From Achromobacter pulmonis (GTDB lineage: Bacteria; Pseudomonadota; Gammaproteobacteria; Burkholderiales; Burkholderiaceae_B): a DNA stretch of 48,078 bases. Below the pieces are notes generated by a model that was not told the DNA's origin, searched no databases, and saw only the letters and a list, made by a program, of their open reading frames with translations. Below are positions 16,516-23,600 of the stretch, piece after piece; positions within the stretch are counted from its first letter, which is position 1, and every line of letters begins with the position of its first letter. Position numbers and translations under genes: made by a program. Location: NCBI RefSeq assembly GCF_002885955.2, contig NZ_POQS01000013.1:13437-61514 (forward strand), read 5' to 3'.

Positions 16516-17538
16516 TCAGGTCTTTTTCGCGCCGCCCGTCTTGCCCTTCTCCTGGGCCATGACGGTTTCCAGGGCTTCGAGCCGGCCGCGCAGGGTCGCG
16601 GCGTCCTCGCGGGCCTGGCTGGCCTCCTTGCGCGCGGCATCGCGCTCGGCCTGGGTGGCCGTCAAGCGTTCGGCCTGGCGGTGCGCTTCGGCCGCTGCTG
16701 CCTTGCGCTGCTCCTGGTGCGCCTCGCGCTCGGCTTCGGCCTTGGCCTGCACCTTTGCCAGCTCGCCCCGCACCTGGTCAAGCTGCCCGGCCGCCGCCTC
16801 GGTGGCCTTCTGCTGCTCGGCCAGCGCCGCCCGCGCCTGGTCGGTGGCCTGGTTGGCTCGCTCCAGGTCGGCGCGCAGCTCGCCGGCCCGGCGCTCGATC
16901 TCCGTTGCCCGGCTGTTCGCGGCCGCCAGGTCGGCCCGCAGGGCCTCCGCCTGGTCGGCGCTGGCCGCCGCCTTCTCCTGGGCCTTGTCGCGCTCGCTGC
17001 GCACCTGGCGCGCTTCCTGGTGGGCGTGATCCAGCTCCGTGCGCAGCTCGCCGGCGCGGGCCTCGGCCGTGGCCGCCTTCTCGCCGGCCGCTGCCAGCTT
17101 CTCGCGTAGCGCCTCGGCCTCGCCCTTGGCGGTGGCTTCTGCGGCCTCCAGCGCCGCGATACGGCCCTTGGCCTCGTCCAGCTCGACGGTGAGCTGGTCG
17201 GCCAGCTCTGCGGCCTCCTGGCGCGCTGCCTCGGTTTCCTGGCGGACAGCTTCCAGCGCCTCGCGCTCGGCGGCCAGCCGGTTGTTCGCCATGTCTAGGG
17301 CCACGGCCCACAAGTCGCCGCCCAGCTCGGCCAGCTTCTCGGTGATCGAAGCCGGGGCCGGCTCGCGGATCGGGGCCGCCTGGCTGGCCTTGCGCGCCCG
17401 CCATTCGTTCATCGCCTCGGAAATGGTCGTGAAGCTTCCGCCGCCGAGCTGCTTGCGCACGTTCGCCAGGGTGGGGTTCTGGCCGGCGGCGTCCAGGTCG
17501 TCGGCGACCGCAAATATCTGCTCTTTCGTGATTGCCAT
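16516..17538 (-). CDS. kfrA: KfrA, coiled-coil DNA-binding protein
   Basis: 340 residues. An N-terminal helix-turn-helix domain (about 1-60: AITKEQIFAVADDLDAAGQN, then LANVRKQLGGGSFTTISEAM) is followed by a very long Ala/Glu/Arg/Gln-rich coiled coil to about residue 325 and a basic end. KfrA represses its own promoter and is thought to build an extended scaffold that helps active partition. The ribosome site AAAGGAGG precedes the ATG at 17538. A perfect 15-bp inverted repeat over its promoter is the expected KfrA operator. Confidence 0.95.
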   Translation of the reverse strand: MAITKEQIFAVADDLDAAGQNPTLANVRKQLGGGSFTTISEAMNEWRARKASQAAPIREPAPASITEKLAELGGDLWAVALDMANNRLAAEREALEAVRQETEAARQEAAELADQLTVELDEAKGRIAALEAAEATAKGEAEALREKLAAAGEKAATAEARAGELRTELDHAHQEARQVRSERDKAQEKAAASADQAEALRADLAAANSRATEIERRAGELRADLERANQATDQARAALAEQQKATEAAAGQLDQVRGELAKVQAKAEAEREAHQEQRKAAAAEAHRQAERLTATQAERDAARKEASQAREDAATLRGRLEALETVMAQEKGKTGGAKKT

Positions 17539-17560
17539 GATTGGGCCTCCTTTTGGCCGG

Positions 17561-17639
17561 TGTTGTATGTTGTAGCGTGTAGCATACTACAACATACAAC
17601 AGGGCGCAAGGGTTTAGCTGAACTTTTTTAGCGGCTAAA
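17561..17639 (-). promoter_or_regulatory. kfrA promoter with KfrA, KorA and KorB operators
   Basis: In minus-strand reading a -35 TTGCGC (17604-17609) and a -10 TATGCT (17581-17586) are 17 bp apart. A perfect 15-bp inverted repeat (TGTTGTATGTTGTAG at 17561-17575, its complement at 17587-17601) covers the -10 and spacer and fits the KfrA operator. Upstream lie a KorA operator with one mismatch (GTTTAGCTGAAC, 17612-17623) and a perfect KorB operator (TTTAGCGGCTAAA, 17627-17639). Confidence 0.9.
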
Positions 17640-17670
17640 ACGCGGCCAGCCCGGCGCGGCGCGCGCAGGC

Positions 17671-17699
17671 AAAAAAAAAGCCCCGCTCGATGGCGGGGC
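17671..17699 (-). terminator. terminator of the korA-incC-korB operon
   Basis: GCCCCGC/GCGGGGC stem (17680-17686 and 17693-17699) followed on the minus strand by nine U (A run 17671-17679), 43 bp after the korB stop. Confidence 0.88.
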
Positions 17700-17741
17700 G
17701 CAGGGGTGCGGGGGGGTCGGCGGGGTCTGGTGCAGGGGCGT

Positions 17742-18809
17742 CTAGCCCTCCAGCAGCGCGACAAGCTGCACGGTGCCAAGGTCGGCCTCGAACTCCTGGC
17801 CGTCATCCTCGTACTTGAGCCAGGCCCAGCCCTCGGCCGGCGGCCGGCGGTTGAGGATCAGGCGGGCCGGGCGGTCATCGTGCTTGACCTGGATGATCGC
17901 CTTCTTGAGCTTGTCCGGGTCGGGTTCCTTCGGCTCCTTCTTCTTGGCGTCATCATCCGGGCCTTGCCCGTCGCCGTCGCCCTCGGCCTCGCCGTCCGTC
18001 TTGCCGGTGAAGGCATCGACGGTGTTGGGGTCGCGCTCGCCGTCCTGGCTGCGCTTGTCCTCCAGGTACTCGCGCAGCATCTTGACCGATCCGCGCGTCA
18101 GCTCCTGGCTGTCGTCCTCCAGCCATACGCGCACTTCCTCGGGGTTCTTCTTGTACGCCGTGGCAAGCTCGTTGATAACGGTCACGTCCTTGCTGCGACC
18201 AGCGTTGAACGCCTTGGCAATCGGCTCCGGCAAGTCCAGCAGCGTGACGTGCTGCGTGACGAATGCCGGCGACTTGCCGATCTCCTTGGCGATCTCCGAC
18301 TTCTTCTTGCCCTTCGCCAGCTCGCGGCCGATGAAGTCCGCGATCTCGCGGGCCGTCAGCTCGTTGCGTTGCAGGTTCTCGATTACCTGGTCGGCCTCGT
18401 TGTAGTCGTTGTCGATGAAGGCCGGGATGGTGCTCTTTTCGGCCCACTTCGAGCCACGGTAGCGCCGTGCGCCGTGGTTGATGAGGTAGCGGCCCGGTGC
18501 GTCCGGGTTCTCGCGCACGCTGATGGGCGACTTCACGCCGCGCGCCTTGATCGTCTCGCCGATCTCGGCGATGGACTCCGGCGAGAAGCCGGGATTATCG
18601 GCCGTGCGTGGCTGGTGTGGATCTTCGTCGATCAGGTCAAGCGGCAACTCCTGGGGGCCGCCGCCAGGGGCCGCATTCGCGGCCTGTGGCTCGTCCAGCA
18701 GGCTCGACAGGTCGCCGAGGCCATCCAGGCCCAGCCCGCCGCCCTTGGGCTTCTCTGCGGCCGCTTGCGGGGTCTTCTTCTTGGCGTTGGTCTTTACGGC
18801 GCTGGTCAT
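17742..18809 (-). CDS. korB: KorB, ParB-family global repressor and partition protein
   Basis: 355 residues. KorB binds TTTAGCsGCTAAA sites; it represses most backbone promoters together with KorA or TrbA and is the ParB component with IncC. ParB features are visible: NHGARRYRGS (111-120, the nucleotide-binding box), helix-turn-helix about 168-190 (GKKKSEIAKEIGKSPAFVTQ), an acidic low-complexity linker with GEAEGDGDGQGPDDD, and a C-terminal SH3-like dimer domain from about 297. The ATG at 18809 overlaps the incC stop (ATGA). Eleven perfect operators for it are seen in the window. Confidence 0.97.
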   Translation of the reverse strand: MTSAVKTNAKKKTPQAAAEKPKGGGLGLDGLGDLSSLLDEPQAANAAPGGGPQELPLDLIDEDPHQPRTADNPGFSPESIAEIGETIKARGVKSPISVRENPDAPGRYLINHGARRYRGSKWAEKSTIPAFIDNDYNEADQVIENLQRNELTAREIADFIGRELAKGKKKSEIAKEIGKSPAFVTQHVTLLDLPEPIAKAFNAGRSKDVTVINELATAYKKNPEEVRVWLEDDSQELTRGSVKMLREYLEDKRSQDGERDPNTVDAFTGKTDGEAEGDGDGQGPDDDAKKKEPKEPDPDKLKKAIIQVKHDDRPARLILNRRPPAEGWAWLKYEDDGQEFEADLGTVQLVALLEG

Positions 18810-19888
18810 TGCGCGATCTCCATCTTCGTGTACACGTAATCCGCCAGGGCGCGCACTTCCTGCGTGGCCTTGCGCGCGGCGGTTTTCTTGATCTTCCACA
18901 CCGGCATCTGCTCGCCCAGCGCCTCCGCGATGCTGTCTCGCGCGCCGACACTGAACGGCAAGATCAGTTGCGGGTATGCCTGCTGCAAGGTCGCCAGGTT
19001 GCTGACATGGCGCGGCTTCCGCGCGTCCACCTTGTTGGGCACCATCCCGAGGAAGCGCAGCTTCGGGTTCTGCTTGCGCAGGTTGCCGATGACGGCAACC
19101 ATCTTCTTCATGCCCTGCAAGCTGTACGCCTCCATTTCGACCGGCGAAAGCATGTAGTCGGCGGCCAGCACGGCCGCCGTCATGGCGACGCCAAGGGAAG
19201 GGGCGGTGTCGATCAGGCACACGTCGAAGAACTCGCCCAGCGCCTCGATGCTGGCCCGCAGCGCACCGGCGGCCTGGGCCAAGTCCATCTTGTCCAGATT
19301 CGCCAGGCTGGCGTCGGCCGCGATCAGCGCCAGGCCGTCATCTTCCCGGTCAGCGAACCAGGCGCGCAGCTCGTCGCCGCCGGCGGTGAACATGCGACTG
19401 GCGGGATAGCCCGAGTCGTGGCCGGCCAGCGTCCAGCTCGCATTGCCCTGGGTGTCCAGGTCGATCACTGCAACCCGAAGGCCGCGCTCCTGGAAGTCGA
19501 ACGCCAGGTGGCAGGTTGCGAACGTCTTGCCTTGACCGCCTTTCTGAATTGCCGTGACCAGTGTTTTCATGAGTTGGGTTCCTGTTTCCTCTTTCCCTTG
19601 GCGTCGGCTTCCCAACGCTTGACGATGAACGCTTGATGCTCCGGCAGTACCGCCGTCACCCGCTCGAAGCCCTCGGGGAGCACTTCCCCCGCTGCTGCCC
19701 ACACGCGACTGACCGCTTGCGATACCGCCCCCTTGGACAGCCCCAGCGAGGCCACAAACTCGGCCTGGGGCCTCCCCTCGACCAGCACGCCGCGCGCTAT
19801 GTCGATGGTCTGTTGCCCGATCTCCAGGCCCTTGATCGCCGCCTGGAATTGGGCTTCGGTTAGCCGTTTCTTCATGGAGAACACCCAT
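18806..19888 (-). CDS. incC: IncC, ParA-family partition ATPase (two starts)
   Basis: Walker-type ATPase for partition with KorB, also helping KorB repression. The long form IncC1 (360 residues) starts at 19888 inside korA territory in another frame; the short form IncC2 (254 residues) starts at 19570, overlapping the korA stop as ATGA. In IncC2 the deviant Walker A is QKGGQGKTF (9-17) and VAVIDLDTQGNASW follows. The first 106 residues of IncC1 overlap korA and are compositionally odd because two proteins share that DNA. Dual products are known for RK2 IncC. Confidence 0.96.
   Translation of the reverse strand: MGVLHEETANRSPIPGGDQGPGDRATDHRHSARRAGRGEAPGRVCGLAGAVQGGGIASGQSRVGSSGGSAPRGLRAGDGGTAGASSVHRQALGSRRQGKEETGTQLMKTLVTAIQKGGQGKTFATCHLAFDFQERGLRVAVIDLDTQGNASWTLAGHDSGYPASRMFTAGGDELRAWFADREDDGLALIAADASLANLDKMDLAQAAGALRASIEALGEFFDVCLIDTAPSLGVAMTAAVLAADYMLSPVEMEAYSLQGMKKMVAVIGNLRKQNPKLRFLGMVPNKVDARKPRHVSNLATLQQAYPQLILPFSVGARDSIAEALGEQMPVWKIKKTAARKATQEVRALADYVYTKMEIAQ
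19567..19875 (-). CDS. korA: KorA transcriptional repressor
   Basis: 102 residues. It has a helix-turn-helix (GLSKGAVSQAVSRVW, about 45-60) and a C-terminal dimer segment LPEGFERVTAVLPEHQAFIV, which also occurs in TrbA and KlcB here. KorA binds GTTTAGCTAAAC and cooperates with KorB. The ATG at 19875 gives the family length and starts MKKRLTEAQFQ; the two codons sets upstream in frame are unlikely. The gene overlaps incC over most of its length. Confidence 0.96.
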   Translation of the reverse strand: MKKRLTEAQFQAAIKGLEIGQQTIDIARGVLVEGRPQAEFVASLGLSKGAVSQAVSRVWAAAGEVLPEGFERVTAVLPEHQAFIVKRWEADAKGKRKQEPNS

Positions 19889-19947
19889 ATAAACTCCACA
19901 CCCGGTTGTTGAACAAAAGGCGGTGCCAGCCGCCGACCATGTGCAGA

Positions 19948-19976
19948 AGTTTAGCTAAACTTGCCGCCCGCGTCAA
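19948..19976 (-). promoter_or_regulatory. korA promoter with KorA operator
   Basis: Minus-strand -35 TTGACG (19971-19976) and -10 TAAACT (19948-19953), 17-bp spacing. The perfect KorA operator GTTTAGCTAAAC (19949-19960) covers the -10. A KorB operator lies just upstream at 19981. Confidence 0.9.
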
Positions 19977-19980
19977 GCCT

Positions 19981-19993
19981 TTTAGCGGCTAAA
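19981..19993. promoter_or_regulatory. KorB operator upstream of korA
   Basis: Perfect TTTAGCGGCTAAA; it overlaps the kleF stop codon (19982-19984) and lies just upstream of the korA -35. Confidence 0.92.
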
Positions 19994-20311
19994 AATGGGC
20001 GCGTGATCTCCTTCCTTGGCGTTCAACCTGGCCGCGTCAGCGGCACTCAAGAAGAACGTCATCAGCGGGCCGACCGTGCGACTCGATCCGCTGGCAAAGC
20101 ACACGTCGAACTGCCCGCCGGACGTGTGCGGATCGACGCCTTCCACCAGCCGCCACGGGTCAAGGCCCCATTCTTCGGATTGCGCGCTGTACCAGTAGGC
20201 CGGCGCATCGCCGTTCAAGTCGCTGGCCGCGTAGTCGCGCACCAGGACGGCCACCCGGCCGGTGTTCGGCTCCACGAACCCCGGCGGGTAGGGCATGGTC
20301 TGCTTCTTCAT
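19982..20311 (-). CDS. kleF: KleF
   Basis: 109 residues starting MKKQTMPYPPGFVEPNTGRV. It is a soluble small protein with no motif I can assign; it sits in the kleF position, one base after kleE (TGAcATG), so it is co-expressed. The kle (kilE) genes are repressed by KorA and KorC and support stable maintenance in some hosts. It is shorter than I remember for RK2 KleF, so the symbol rests on position. Confidence 0.7.
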   Translation of the reverse strand: MKKQTMPYPPGFVEPNTGRVAVLVRDYAASDLNGDAPAYWYSAQSEEWGLDPWRLVEGVDPHTSGGQFDVCFASGSSRTVGPLMTFFLSAADAARLNAKEGDHAPIFSR

Positions 20312-20312
20312 G

Positions 20313-20639
20313 TCAAAGCCCCTTCGGCTTGTAAATCGAAACGAAGTAGGTGATCGCGGACAGTGCCGCGAAGTACGCCAGGAAAGACCAGCCGGCATAC
20401 ACGCCGGGCGTGTTCCAGTGGTAGAGCATCCGCACGAACTGGAAGAAGGTGATGATCGACAGCACCCACTTGAGCACCGGCCAGACCAGCACGGTCGCCA
20501 CCCATACGAACTTGACCAGGCCGGCCAGCAGGCCAGCACCTGGGGCCTTCGCAGGGGCAGCAGGCGCAGCGGCAGGCTCCACCGGCGCGGGCGCGGCGGG
20601 CTGCTCGATCTCCTTGGGAAACTTGATGATGTTGGACAT
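20313..20639 (-). CDS. kleE: KleE, small membrane protein
   Basis: 108 residues, same as RK2 KleE. A Pro/Ala-rich N-terminal stretch (about 13-35) is followed by two or three hydrophobic segments (about 36-72 and 80-102: LLAGLVKFVWVATVLVWPVL, FLAYFAALSAITYFVSIY). The start MSNIIKFPKE at 20639 has a GGAGG ribosome site. It lies in the kle operon with kleA and kleF. Confidence 0.85.
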   Translation of the reverse strand: MSNIIKFPKEIEQPAAPAPVEPAAAPAAPAKAPGAGLLAGLVKFVWVATVLVWPVLKWVLSIITFFQFVRMLYHWNTPGVYAGWSFLAYFAALSAITYFVSIYKPKGL

Positions 20640-20724
20640 AGCTTGACCCTCCACGCGCTTACGTGTTGAATGCTGGGTGCTCCCACTCGGAAGCACGGTT
20701 ACGGTGTGCCAGCACCAGGCCAAG

Positions 20725-20746
20725 CGCCCCGGATCACTCCGGGGCG
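20725..20746. terminator. hairpin in the kle operon
   Basis: Nine-base perfect arms CGCCCCGGA/TCCGGGGCG with a 4-base loop, between kleA and kleE. There is no clear U run on the minus strand, so it may attenuate transcription or stabilise RNA. Confidence 0.5.
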
Positions 20747-20841
20747 TTCCTCCACCTGGGGCCGCCCTCGATCTTGCCTCGGCTCACGCAATACTCCTTC
20801 TTGGCGTCCTCGATCAGCCCGGCCGTCGCCGACCGGGCCAT
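20734..20841 (-). CDS. possible kleB-like microprotein
   Basis: A 35-codon frame starts 6 bases after the kleA stop (TAA GAGCAC ATG) and ends inside the hairpin at 20725-20746. It reads MARSATAGLIEDAKKEYCVS and then GKIEGGPRWRNAPE. Position right after kleA suggests kleB or a remnant of it; I cannot confirm similarity. No strong ribosome site of its own is seen, so translation would depend on coupling to kleA. Confidence 0.4.
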   Translation of the reverse strand: MARSATAGLIEDAKKEYCVSRGKIEGGPRWRNAPE

Positions 20842-20847
20842 GTGCTC

Positions 20848-21084
20848 TTACCAGCCGACCCGGCGCTTGGCCTGCTCGACCGCTTCCATCGACCAATGGC
20901 CCTTGGCCTGGCCTTCCAGGGAGCACCCGGCGAAGTACGCCTTGCCGCGCAGTTCCTCGGCCTTGCGCACCAGCTCGGCCGCCTCGGCCATCATGGCCGC
21001 GATCTCGTCACGGCGGGCCGGGAAGTCGGTCGCTGCCGCGCCCCCCAGCTCGTCAATCCAGGGCATGATCTTGTTGTCGCTCAT
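20848..21084 (-). CDS. kleA: KleA
   Basis: 78 residues, the length of RK2 KleA. It starts MSDNKIMPWIDELGG and is largely helical (DEIAAMMAEAAELVRKAEEL), ending GHWSMEAVEQAKRRVGW. It is the first gene after the KorA/KorC-controlled kle promoter. Its exact role is unknown to me; it belongs to the kilE maintenance cluster. Confidence 0.9.
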   Translation of the reverse strand: MSDNKIMPWIDELGGAAATDFPARRDEIAAMMAEAAELVRKAEELRGKAYFAGCSLEGQAKGHWSMEAVEQAKRRVGW

Positions 21085-21180
21085 CGGACTTTCTCCGGTA
21101 GTTGACCTGGGCGATATGCCCGGCCTTCAAGTGCTATATTAGGGCAAAATGCCCTAGCCTGTCAAGCACTTTAGCTAAAC
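21082..21180 (-). promoter_or_regulatory. kleA promoter with KorC and KorA operators
   Basis: Minus-strand -35 TTGACA (21160-21165) and -10 TAATAT (21136-21141), spacing 18. The KorC operator TAGGGCAAAATGCCCTA (21140-21156) fills the spacer, and a KorA operator with one mismatch (CTTTAGCTAAAC, 21169-21180) lies upstream. The whole 99-bp stretch is repeated almost exactly ahead of klcA at 23426-23523. Confidence 0.9.
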
Positions 21181-21213
21181 TTTTTTCGTTTTACCGGAAT
21201 CCGAAGGCTAAAC

Positions 21214-21226
21214 TTTAGCCGCTAAA
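21214..21226. promoter_or_regulatory. KorB operator between kleA and korC
   Basis: Perfect TTTAGCCGCTAAA, 16 bp after the korC stop and about 50 bp upstream of the kleA -35. Confidence 0.92.
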
Positions 21227-21241
21227 ACCTTTCCCTTGGCG

Positions 21242-21499
21242 TCAATCCTCTTTCCAGATCACGCCCAGCCCGGCCAGGTCGCACAAGATCGCCCATGCCG
21301 CATAGGGAATCGGGGTGTCCTCGCCGATCCAGCGGCGGATCGTGCGGTCGCCCGCCGCGCCCAGCCCCAGCGCCTTCGCGGCCTTGCTGCCGCTGAACCC
21401 GGCCAGGCGCAGCACCTCGCGGACTTCCTCCCCGGTCGGCTGCGCCCAGCGTTCGGCCGGCTTCAAGCACTCCAGCCGGATATTGGCGTCGTTCGTCAT
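21242..21499 (-). CDS. korC: KorC transcriptional repressor
   Basis: 85 residues, as in RK2. It represses the kleA and klcA promoters through TAGGGCAnnnTGCCCTA-like sites. The helix-turn-helix is GFSGSKAAKALGLGAAGDRT followed by IRRWIGEDTPIPYAAW. The ATG at 21499 has AGGAGA 8 bases ahead; the longer frame upstream starts inside klcB. The word CCTTGGCGT (21234-21242) runs directly off the stop codon. Confidence 0.95.
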   Translation of the reverse strand: MTNDANIRLECLKPAERWAQPTGEEVREVLRLAGFSGSKAAKALGLGAAGDRTIRRWIGEDTPIPYAAWAILCDLAGLGVIWKED

Positions 21500-21515
21500 T
21501 CGTTCGTTCTCCTGG

Positions 21516-22725
21516 TCAAGTGATAAGCCGCAACTGGTCGAAGCCATAGATCGACTGGATGCAGCTCGGGTCTGAATCGACCACGCGCCGGCCTGCGCGA
21601 TTGGTCTTGTACGTTACCGGCCTGTCGTCGTGCGCCCACACCTGGCGGGTGTCGGGATGCACCTTCACGATGATGATGCGCTTGCCGATGTAGCGGTCGA
21701 AAACCGGGTGATGGACGCTCACGATCTCGCACCGCTGGCCGGGCTTGAACTCCACCCGGTCGGCCGGGCCTCCATCGCCATTCCTGGCGATGCTGCAGGT
21801 TGCCGCGCTCGCTCCCGGCATCGTCGTTTCCGGCGATACAGGCCCGCCCTCGACCGGCTCGGCATCGTCGGCTTTGACGATGCTGCAGGTCATCGTCGTT
21901 TCTGGCGATGCGGGATCTCGCTCCGGGCCTGCGCCGGTGATTTTTCCCTTGGCGTCCAACCCGGCGGCCCTGGCCGCCTTGATCCTGGTCGCGGCCTCGG
22001 CCGCCCAGCGCCTGGCGATGAAGGCCCGATGCGAGGGCAGCACCACATCGACCAGGACGAACCCCGGCGGCACCAGGACGGTCGCCGGTGCGCGCCGCGC
22101 CGGCGGCTCCAAGCCGGCCAGCCAAGCGGGCAGGGGAGCATCGGCCAGGCGGTCGCGGTAGCTGGCCTCGACCATCACCGGGCGCTTCTTCTCGGCTCGC
22201 TGCGCAGCCAGGATGCCGCGCGCAACCTCGTCCACCGTCATGCAGCCCTGCGCCGTGTCGAAGTGCGAGCGGTAGCCCGTTTCGGAGATAAACGGCCTGT
22301 CCAGGTCGATGACGTGGAACTGGAAGTGGGCACCCAGCGGCCCGCCGTAGCCGGCCTCGTACTCCACCAGGGCGCGCATGTCGCCATCCGCGACCAGGAA
22401 CTGGCCGCGCTGGCCCCACAAGGGCACGTCGCCAGGCACCGGCCGCGCAATGGCGCTCGATGACCTGGCCGGGCGCGTCGTGGTCGGCCATGCTGCCCAC
22501 GTGCGTTCCGCCGTTCATCTTCCAGATGACGGCCTCGTATCGGTCGCTGGCCGCCTCGGCGGCCGCACCGTCACCGCGCATGATCGCCGCGTCGATCTCC
22601 ACCACGGCCGCCACGGCGGCGGCCAGCAGCTCGTCGCGGTCGGTGGGCAGCTCGGCCAGCAGCTCGGCCGCCGGCGCGTTCCAGTCCTGGCCCGGCTGGG
22701 CCGGCGTCTTGCGTTTCTTCGCCAT
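21516..22725 (-). pseudogene. klcB: klcB, interrupted by a +1 frameshift
   Basis: The klcB gene starts at 22725 (MAKKRKTPAQPGQDWNAPAA). Its frame fits down to about 22443 (GQVIERHCAA), after which protein-like sequence continues one base over (VPGDVPLWGQRGQFLVADGD) to the stop at 21516. The span is 1210 bp, that is 403 codons plus one base, so one extra G in the GGCCGG near 22442 explains the break. The downstream half contains PPGFVLVDVVLPSHRAFIAR, similar to the C-terminal segments of KorA and TrbA, and carries repeat block C in frame. A sequencing error is possible. In IncP-1 plasmids klcB is not essential, to my knowledge. Confidence 0.75.
21773..21919 (-). repeat. backbone repeat block C inside klcB (four units)
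   Basis: Units at 21773-21792, 21819-21838, 21863-21882 and 21891-21910, in the orientation opposite to blocks A, B and D, with CTGCAG tags at 21793-21798 and 21883-21888 and GGATCTC at 21913-21919. They lie in the klcB reading frame and encode the repeated phrases SPETTMTCSI, SPETTMPG and CSIARNGDGGP. Confidence 0.85.
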
Positions 22726-22732
22726 CGGCCGG

Positions 22733-22747
22733 CCCCTCAAGTGTCAG
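22733..22747 (-). repeat. isolated oriV-type iteron ahead of klcB
   Basis: CCCCTCAAGTGTCAG at 22733-22747 contains the full 14-base iteron core found repeatedly at oriV. It overlaps the stop codon of the 72-residue gene and ends 8 bp from the klcB start. Confidence 0.75.
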
Positions 22748-22955
22748 CACGCCGCCACGCGATCACGTCGCGGGCTTCGTAGCCGTGGCGCTTGCAGTCG
22801 TCGCAGAATCCCGAGCTGAACCCCTTGTGGTTCGTGCCGATCCATGCGGCCGGCTTGCCGCATTCGTGGCCGTAGGTGCCCGGCTCGGCGTTGTGGCACT
22901 TGCCGTCCGTCGCGTAGCTGTTCGTCGGTGCCTGGGGAGCGTTGTTCCTGGTCAT
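22737..22955 (-). CDS. small zinc-ribbon-like protein between klcA and klcB
   Basis: 72 residues (MTRNNAPQAPTNSYATDGKC...). Four cysteines arranged as KCHN...HECG...GFCDDCKRHGYEA suggest a zinc-binding fold; HKGFSSGFCDDC is the most distinctive part. The ATG at 22955 has an AGGAGG ribosome site with 6-base spacing, so the gene is probably expressed, as the second cistron after klcA. I do not know its function; proteins with this cysteine pattern are common on mobile elements. Confidence 0.75.
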   Translation of the reverse strand: MTRNNAPQAPTNSYATDGKCHNAEPGTYGHECGKPAAWIGTNHKGFSSGFCDDCKRHGYEARDVIAWRRADT

Positions 22956-22970
22956 GGTCGCCTCCTGGAA

Positions 22971-22990
22971 GCCCCGGCCGAAGCCGGGGC
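22971..22990. terminator. hairpin after klcA
   Basis: Perfect GCCCCGGC/GCCGGGGC stem with a CGAA loop, between klcA and the 72-residue gene; no U run, so attenuation or RNA stability is more likely than full termination. Confidence 0.5.
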
Positions 22991-22999
22991 CGCCCCTCA

Positions 23000-23428
23000 T
23001 CAGTCAATAGCCCGGTAGATCGCGGCCGCCTCGGCGTGGCTGGCTGCGAAGCCGCGCAGGAAGTGATAGCGGTCGATCAGGGCATCGCCGGCGTCCGTGT
23101 CGGCGGCCTCGGCCGCGAGCTGACCCAGCGCGAACAGGGTTGCGACAATGCCGGCGGCGTCGGCCGACAACTCGCCTCGGAAGCCGTTGCCGTCCACCTC
23201 GATCTCCAGGCGGTCGGCCAGGTCGGGGGCCATGTAAAAACCGCCGTCCGACAAGGTGTAGTAGTGCCAATACGCGCCGCTGTAGCGTTCGCAGAGCCGG
23301 CGAAGCCAGGCATACACCAGGGCCTCGCCGCGCATCATCAGACGCGGGCCGAAGTAGGCGGGCAGGAAGTCGAGGCGCTGGGCCTCGGCGACCAGGGAAG
23401 CGGTAACGGGTTGCTCTTGGGTGTTCAT
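23000..23428 (-). CDS. klcA: KlcA, ArdB-family anti-restriction protein
   Basis: 142 residues matching the ArdB/KlcA family: FLPAYFGPRLMMRGEALVYA near 20-40, then YSGAYWHYYTLSDGGFYMAP and an Ala/Asp-rich helical C-terminus. KlcA/ArdB proteins protect incoming DNA from type I restriction in the cell without resembling DNA. It is the first gene of the operon from the KorA/KorC-controlled klcA promoter, and as part of the leading region it would be expressed early after transfer. Confidence 0.95.
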   Translation of the reverse strand: MNTQEQPVTASLVAEAQRLDFLPAYFGPRLMMRGEALVYAWLRRLCERYSGAYWHYYTLSDGGFYMAPDLADRLEIEVDGNGFRGELSADAAGIVATLFALGQLAAEAADTDAGDALIDRYHFLRGFAASHAEAAAIYRAID

Positions 23429-23523
23429 CGGACTTTCTCCGGTAGTTGACCTGGGCGAAATGCCCGGCCTTCAAGTGCTATATTAGGGCAAAATGTCCTA
23501 ATCGTCAAGCACTTTAGCTAAAC
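23426..23523 (-). promoter_or_regulatory. klcA promoter with KorC and KorA operators
   Basis: Minus-strand -35 TTGACG (23503-23508) and -10 TAATAT (23480-23485), spacing 17. The KorC operator TAGGGCAAAATGTCCTA (23484-23500) has one arm mismatch; the KorA-like site CTTTAGCTAAAC is at 23512-23523. The stretch is a near-copy of 21082-21180. Confidence 0.9.
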
Positions 23524-23525
23524 GT

Positions 23526-23538
23526 TTTAGCCGCTAAA
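23526..23538. promoter_or_regulatory. KorB operator between klcA and the toxin-antitoxin genes
   Basis: Perfect TTTAGCCGCTAAA, 3 bp from the -35 of the divergent antitoxin promoter and next to the klcA KorA site. Confidence 0.92.
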
Positions 23539-23540
23539 CC

Positions 23541-23577
23541 TTGCCCTTTCCCTTGGCGTGCATTACAATGTAATTCA
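23541..23577 (+). promoter_or_regulatory. toxin-antitoxin promoter and operator
   Basis: TTGCCC (23541-23546) and TACAAT (23565-23570) are 18 bp apart, just before the antitoxin gene. The palindrome ATTACAATGTAAT (23562-23574) covers the -10 and is a likely autorepression site for the antitoxin-toxin complex. The word CCTTGGCGT (23551-23559) fills the spacer. Confidence 0.65.
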
Positions 23578-23600
23578 CGAACCCAACCGGAGAACCAATC

